DNA of 39,780 bases from the NCBI GenBank assembly GCA_035371905.1, contig DAORXQ010000006.1, forward strand, positions 1 to 39,780, in the 5' to 3' direction. Under the pieces are notes generated by a model. That model ran no database searches, had not been told where the DNA came from, and saw nothing but the letters and a program-made list of their open reading frames with translations. A program made the translations under genes and the position numbers. Origin of the DNA: a bacterium. GTDB lineage: Bacteria > Ratteibacteria > UBA8468 > B48-G9 > JAFGKM01. Within the stretch, counting starts at the first letter, position 1; each line of letters begins with the position of its first letter. This document shows, in pieces, positions 34,330-39,780 of the stretch.

Positions 34330-35250
34330 TTATTTTATTATCTCATTTCTTTTTATAGTTGGTTTTTCTTATTCTGAAGTAAAAAGCAATCAATTTATAA
34401 GTGTTGCAGTTTCTGATTTTGAATCAACTATACCAAAAATGGAGAGAATCGGATCCCAAGTTTCCTCTATTATATCTGCAAATCTTTCACTTGATGAAAG
34501 AATAATACTTGTTGAAAGGCAGGATTTAAACAGAATACTTGAAGAGATGCAACTTGGAATGACAGGAACAATTTCTTCGGATTCAGCGGTAAAAATTGGA
34601 AATTTAACAGGCGCAAAAGTTTTAATTACTGGTAGAGTTTTTGAAGATAAAAATAAACTTTACATAGCAGCAAAAATTATTGGAGTAGAGACAGGAAGGG
34701 TTTACACAGAAATGATTGTATTTCCATTAGAAGACAGTTTGAATGATGAAGTTGTAAAACTTTCGGCAAAGATAAGGAATGTAATATTGCAAAAAACGGA
34801 TACTCTTATGGTAAAAGAAAAAAAGAAAGAGGATGTAATAAATAGTATTAAAAAACTGATAGAAGGCAAGAAATTAACTGTAGTTGCAGTAGAAGTCAGA
34901 GAAAGTCATTTAAGGCAGTTGGTAGTTGACCCAGCAGTTGAGACAGAACTTGTCTATATTTTAAAAGAACTTGGTTTTGAAATTGTTGATAGAAATAAAT
35001 CAGAGAAAAAACCTGAAGTTTTAATAACAGGAGAAGCATTCAGCGAATTTGGGACAAGAAAAGGTGGGCTTGCAATATGTAAGGGAAGGGTGGAAATAAA
35101 AGCAATAAAGGTTGATAACGGACAAATTCTTACAGTTGAAAGACAGAAATAGGTATTGACCTTTCAGAAAATATTGCAGGTAAAAATTCTCTTCAGAATG
35201 CAGCAGTTTTAATTGCAGGAAGATTGATTCCCAAAATAGTCAGTAAATAA
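34310..35250 (+). pseudogene. CsgG-like exported protein, one frameshift near the 3' end
   Basis: A signal peptide (1-21, no lipobox cysteine, unlike CsgG) is followed by a CsgG/FlgO-like domain: VAVSDFESTIPKMERIGSQV, LVERQDLNRILEEMQLGMTG, and LTGAKVLITGRVF with IIGVETGRVY. The intact frame stops at TAG 35150-35152 after 280 residues. One added base in the GAAAG at about 35138-35142 restores EKTEIGIDLSENIAGKNSLQ to a TAA at 35248-35250, giving about 313 residues. Strong AAGGAGGTG precedes the ATG. Without the last part the product may still fold. Confidence 0.72.
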
Positions 35251-35252
35251 AA

Positions 35253-38200
35253 ATGTTTAAGAGTAAAATTTTATTTTTAATATTATTTTTTATTTTCTCT
35301 TTTTTCTTTTTCAGTTACTCAGATAATATAAAACTTGCGATAATAGACATTGGTAAAGATAAAGTACCGAAAGAACTTTTTGATTTCATTTATTTTTCAT
35401 TTAACAACTATCCTGAAATTGCTTTAATTGAAAGAGAGGAGATAGAAAAAATTTTTAAGGAACAGCAAATTTCAATAAGTTTTTCAGGAGAAAATGTAAT
35501 AGAGGTAGGGAAACTTCTTTTTGCTGACAGTTTTTTAATGATAGAACTACGACAAAAAGAGAAGAAAAACTATATAAGATTTCAACTTGTTGAAACGCAT
35601 TATGGTATAAAACTCTGGAGCAGTTCAATGTTACTACCAGATAGTAAGGGAGAATACGGAAAAATAGCAGAGGATATATCAAAAGTAGTCAGTCAGAGAA
35701 TAAAGAGGATAAAAATACCGTTAGAGGAATTGATACTTTTAGGACTTACAGAGATAAGGAGTGAGGAGATAACAAGGAAGTGGGATTATATAGGAGATGA
35801 ACTTAAGATAAATATAGAAGAGATTTTAAGTTTGTATCCTGAAGTTATATTGCTGGAGAGGAAAAGAACAGGTATATTGATGGAAGAAAGAGATATAGTA
35901 AAGGGATTGCCTGAAAAATTGATTTCTTCTGCAATATATATAGATGGTTCATACAGGATAAATAGAGAAAAAAAAGAATATATTGTAGAAGTTTATATAA
36001 GGGGAAGGCAGAATGAAAAAAAGATATTTGAAATAAAGGAGGAAGGAGAGATAAATAAACTGTCTGATATATGGAATTGAGAGAAACAGAAAAAGCATTA
36101 TCATTGATTGAAAGTGCCGTTGCTATTTCTCCTGACTCACCTGACTATAATTCAAAATTACTGCTACTTTTAACTTATAAGTTAGGAGAGAAAAAAGATG
36201 CACAGGAAAAATTAAAAATGTTTCTTAAATGTATTAAATTGATTGATAAATTTTTTGAACAGGTAAATAAGGATAAAAAGGTGTTTTATATATGGAAAAA
36301 TAATTTGATAAGTTTTTTACTTTCCATTACTGATTCACTTCCAACGACAAAAGAATTGAAATATGACAGTGAAGCACAGCAAATAATTAAAAAAGTCCAT
36401 GAAAATTTTTGGGAGTTAATTGATTTTTATAAAGATATTGTATTGAATGACCCTTTTTATCTTGCAAAAAATAAAAATTTTGAAAAAATGAGAACAATGG
36501 AATTATACACTATTCTTAGAGTTGCTAATTATGGAATAAGATTTTGTCCTGATATTAAAGTAGCAATAGAAAAATCAAGGGAGATATTATCATTGTGTAT
36601 TGAGAAAAAAATAATTATTCCAGATATAACAACCGAATTCTGGGTTATAGGACTGGAAGGAATTGTAAGACCTGTGATTTTTAAAAAATATAAAGATGTG
36701 GAATGGCTTGATGAAAAAAATATCTCTCAAGTAGAAAAAGAAATAGAAAAATATCTGAGTGAATTACATGAAGGTGATAATATACTGATAAAACTTAGTA
36801 AAGAAAGAGTACAGATATTTTTTCCATGGGAAATTGAAAAAAATCTTGAAAAATTAAAAACTCATTACAGAAAATATTTTGAAATTCTTAAGGATGAAAA
36901 TTTAGAAAAACTTCCAAATTTTAATGTTGTTGAATTTCTTTTTCATACAGGTTGTGAAATTGTTAGATACTTTTTAGTGAACAGAAGAATGAAATTTATA
37001 AAGAAGTTTTAGAGATGATTATAGAAAGTTATATTGAATTAATTGTATGGGCTCATAAAAATAATAAGTATAAAAATTATTCATACGATAATTGGCAACA
37101 ACTTTTAATAACAAATATTACTTCCTATCTTACAAGTAGTGGACTCATAGAAAACAATAAAGATAATAAAGAAATAATAAAAGAAGTACTTGAAAAAAAT
37201 ATTTTTAAACCTCAGGACAATCAATACTTCCTCAATTCATCGCTTTTATAAATGATTATAGAAAAACTTACAAAGCACAGAGTATTTCTATACAGGTGAA
37301 AAATATTAATCCTATTCCTGTTTTGTCAATTGATGACCTTTTTTCTTCTAATATCCCAAATTTCATTATGAAAGAAAAAAAATCAACCATATTCAGAAAA
37401 ATAATCTGGGAAGATAATATTGTGGTATTGTAGTTTTAAGTTCTGATGGATATATGGGCTTTTTAAAATTAAATAAAGAAAACTTTAAACCGCTTTCCTT
37501 TCAATATCATAAAATATTATCTCAAAACTTTTCTTTAAATTCAATTGTAAATTATAAAGATGATATTTTTATTGCTTCAAATTCGGGTATTTATGTTTTT
37601 CCATCAGAGAGACCCCTTTACATAATGAATGAAGAAAATGGTCTTGTCTGTGAAAATATAAAAACTCTTGAAATTCTTAATGATAAACTTTATGCAATAG
37701 CAGAGGGTTCTGTAAAAGGTCTTATTGAAATAGATTTAAAAACAGGAATATCAAAAATAATTTTTTCAAAAAAGCAGGAGGAAAATAAAAAAGGAATAGA
37801 AGGAAAGACAATCGCTGGAATTAAATCAGATAAAGAGGAAAAAATTTTTTGGATTGTTGTAGGAAAAAGGGATCCATTAATTTGTTCGGCAGAAGACGAA
37901 ACCGCAATTTTCAAATATAATCCTGAAACAGGAAAGTATGAAAAATTTAAATATTCTTACCAAAAGACAGAAGATTGGTTAAACTTTGCTGGACTATTAG
38001 ATTTTGATGATTTTAAAAAAAATAAAAATCATTTAATATTATCAGTATTTCCCAAAATGATTGTACAAAAAGATAATTCCCTTTCAGAAAAATACTGGAT
38101 ATGCGACATATTTGATTTTGACATTAAAAATAGAAATCTGAAAAGATATATAATAAAAAGTCCATCAGAAGAAGAATCTTTATGGAATGAAAAAAAACAG

Positions 38201-38410
38201 CCCTTTACAATTATTCCATTAGAAAATAAATATTTAGTAGTCAGCAAACAAAATATGATTATTTTTGAACAAGAAAGCGGAAATGTTGAGGTAATATGGC
38301 AGAACAAAACAGATAAAACAAAATATATAAATGATATTATACTTACAGAAAAAGGTTTATTTGTTTTAACCAGTGACACTCTTTACTTAATTCCTGAGAT
38401 TAAAAATTGA
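35253..38410 (+). pseudogene. Large exported CsgG-like/helical-repeat/propeller protein, four frameshifts
   Basis: Reading continues across frames: signal peptide and CsgG-like domain (35253 to about 36075), helical repeat segment with ALSLIESAVAISPDSPDYNS (36071 to about 36990), QKNEIYKEVLEMIIESYIEL (to about 37245), FINDYRKTYKAQSISIQVKN (to about 37430), and a propeller-like end with VVLSSDGYMGFLKLNKEN through 38410. Every join needs one added base, each near a short homopolymer (for example TTTTT at about 36971-36975 and TTTT at 37244-37247). Intact, it would be about 1050 residues. The N-terminal ATTG-type motif LVEREEI resembles the LVERQDL of the gene before it. Family of the whole protein unknown. 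Confidence 0.65.
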
Positions 38411-38445
38411 TATTGAAAACACTAATAAAATCAACCATCTTCAAT

Positions 38446-38464
38446 GTCCACCTTAAAGGTGGGC
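38446..38464. repeat. Hairpin repeat, copy 2 (between convergent genes)
   Basis: The core CCACCTTAAAGGTGGG (38448-38463) is identical to copy 1. It lies in the 58-nt gap between the convergent ends of the large frameshifted gene (38410) and the DUF4139 gene (38469), where a bidirectional terminator would be expected. No T run follows in either direction. Confidence 0.6.
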
Positions 38465-38468
38465 AGGA

Positions 38469-39776
38469 TTAATATCTGCGGTCACCTTCAAATAAAATAA
38501 GTTTATATGTGAATTCTCTTGTTTCAAAAGGTGCAAGAGTTAATGTGAATTTTACACTGCCTATATCATATTTTTCCCACTGAATATTTTTATCAACCTC
38601 AATCTTCCAGTACTGATGGGGGAAATTTCTCTTTATTTCAACCTTAACCGGTAAATTTTTATAATTTGTAACCTTAATTTTATATATTTTTTCTTCTTCC
38701 CAGCCAGAAATATTACCATCCTTATTAAAAACAAAATTCTTTTTTTTCAAATCCATCAATTTAGTATCAATTTTCACTTCTTTACTTTCTCCGAGGTCAA
38801 GTTCAACTTTTTCTCCAATCGGTATATATTTTGTTTTATCTGAACCCATATAGGATAAATTTCCTTCTTTATTTGTATATTTGAAAATTTTTATCAATCC
38901 ATCAGGAAGTGGTTCTTTTCCAAGTTTGTGATTCTGGTCATTTGCAAATTTTATAAATCTTCTTGCATTTTTTCCATATCTTTCTTCTTCATATTTATAA
39001 AAAAATTCAACAGGAATATCCTTTTGTGAAAATGAAAGTAATCTTTTTGACCATTTATCAGGTAAGTTCTCTGTTCCCTCAATTGTATATAAAAAGTATT
39101 CAGAAACCCCTTCTTTTATAATCTCTTTTTCCTTTGCTTCTGCTAAAACTGCCTTTGCTGCTTTTAACATTTCAACTCCTCTTTCTTTTTCTATCAATGG
39201 AGCAGGTGGTAAATATCCAGGAGTTCCATAGGGAGGATATCTTTTTGCAAGAACTCTTATCATCTCAAGTAAATTTATTTTTCCAACAACAAGACGAACA
39301 GATGCATTTTCATAATCCTCTCCACTTTTATTTATAACCTTCACATATCCTTTCAATTCCATACTTTTTTCATCATTTGATAAAGTCCCTATATAAAATG
39401 CTTCCCATGATATTCCAGATGTAAAATATGAAATTTCAAATGGAATCTTTTTTGAAAACTTTGACTCAATTTTCCATAATCCAAGTTCGCTAACTCTTGG
39501 TGGAAAAATGAGTTGAGAAATATTTATAGAAGCAACATCCTGTTTTGGTATAAGGTCAAGAGATGTAGGGTCAATAAGTGTATTTGCCCACGAAAACTGT
39601 AAACTGTTTTCTCCCTTTTTTAGTGTCAGTATTCTCTCATCCCTTACAAGTGTTAAATCAGCAGAATTATAAATTGTGAGTTGAACTTTTTCCCTTGAAG
39701 GTAAAGTAACAAGGTCAACCTTTGCAAAAAGATTTAAAACAAAAATCAAAAAAATTAAAAATATTTTATTTTTCAT
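38469..39776 (-). CDS. DUF4139-domain exported protein
   Basis: 435 residues. Signal peptide MKNKIFLIFLIFVLNLFA, then an N-terminal beta domain (TIYNSADLTLVRDERILTL) and the family block FEISYFTSGISWEAFYIGTL at about 113-132, followed by KVINKSGEDYENASVRLVVG. The C-terminal half has beta strands such as KVTNYKNLPVKVEIKRNFPH. DUF4139 (MuiA-like) proteins are exported and their role is unclear. A long helical insert (IEKERGVEMLKAAKAVLAEA) interrupts the domain. Its ATG is 4 nt from the window end, so the promoter is outside. Confidence 0.85.
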   Translation of the reverse strand: MKNKIFLIFLIFVLNLFAKVDLVTLPSREKVQLTIYNSADLTLVRDERILTLKKGENSLQFSWANTLIDPTSLDLIPKQDVASINISQLIFPPRVSELGLWKIESKFSKKIPFEISYFTSGISWEAFYIGTLSNDEKSMELKGYVKVINKSGEDYENASVRLVVGKINLLEMIRVLAKRYPPYGTPGYLPPAPLIEKERGVEMLKAAKAVLAEAKEKEIIKEGVSEYFLYTIEGTENLPDKWSKRLLSFSQKDIPVEFFYKYEEERYGKNARRFIKFANDQNHKLGKEPLPDGLIKIFKYTNKEGNLSYMGSDKTKYIPIGEKVELDLGESKEVKIDTKLMDLKKKNFVFNKDGNISGWEEEKIYKIKVTNYKNLPVKVEIKRNFPHQYWKIEVDKNIQWEKYDIGSVKFTLTLAPFETREFTYKLILFEGDRRY

Positions 39777-39780
39777 CTTA

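Noticed and set aside
33354..38464. IS200/IS605-type element with hairpin ends
   Set aside because: No transposase or TnpB-like gene lies between the hairpins and the segment is 5 kb of exported-protein genes.
1..39780. CRISPR arrays, tRNA or rRNA genes
   Set aside because: I saw no regularly spaced repeats and no cloverleaf or rRNA-like sequence on either strand by eye; a covariance-model scan was not possible.

Overview
The window is a very AT-rich bacterial chromosome segment (A+T clearly dominates coding and non-coding DNA) with tightly packed genes, many overlapping by 4-30 nt. A TolC-type outer-membrane lipoprotein, a MacAB-type exporter, CsgG-like exported proteins and an LpxL/HtrB-type acyltransferase point to a diderm envelope. 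Pyruvate:ferredoxin oxidoreductase plus ADP-forming acetate-CoA ligase point to fermentative, anaerobic energy metabolism. Paired Gfo/Idh/MocA oxidoreductases, propeller proteins and SGNH/amidohydrolase genes resemble the content of uncultivated sugar-degrading lineages. I cannot name the phylum from sequence alone.

Layout: 1-4386 is the end of the ribosomal alpha-type operon (infA-rpmJ-rpsM-rpsK-rpsD-rpoA-rplQ-rpoZ) continuing into pilT. 4444-8501 is a purD-led unit carrying an MvaI-like type II restriction-modification pair and a Gfo/Idh/MocA oxidoreductase. 8530-13719 encodes a complete TolC/MacA/MacB-type tripartite exporter. 13732-16966 holds a fused ADP-forming acetate-CoA ligase and a second Gfo/Idh/MocA oxidoreductase. 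On the minus strand lie an UlaG-like metallohydrolase (16969-17589) and a coupled four-gene operon (21499 down to 17679): DegT aminotransferase, an amidohydrolase-like protein without metal ligands, an intact amidohydrolase and a membrane-anchored SGNH hydrolase. 21578-29587 (+) is a membrane protein, porG-porD-small coiled-coil protein-porA-porB, a CstA-type transporter and two seven-repeat propeller proteins. 29591-33355 is dnaX-ybaB-recR, an acyltransferase gene broken by an in-frame UGA, and a mazG-like gene. 33433-38410 holds three exported-protein genes (two with CsgG-like domains), all disrupted by single-base frameshifts and bracketed by two copies of a 16-nt hairpin. 38469-39776 (-) is a DUF4139 protein.

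How genes may work together (inference): CstA-family import of pyruvate or peptides, oxidation by PorGDAB and ATP formation by the acetate-CoA ligase would form a short pyruvate-to-acetate route. The most unusual items are the active/inactive amidohydrolase pair with DegT and SGNH, the small membrane coiled-coil protein inside the por operon, the hairpin that can compete for the porB ribosome-binding site, tandem slippery sites in dnaX, and the clustered frameshifts in the CsgG-like locus.
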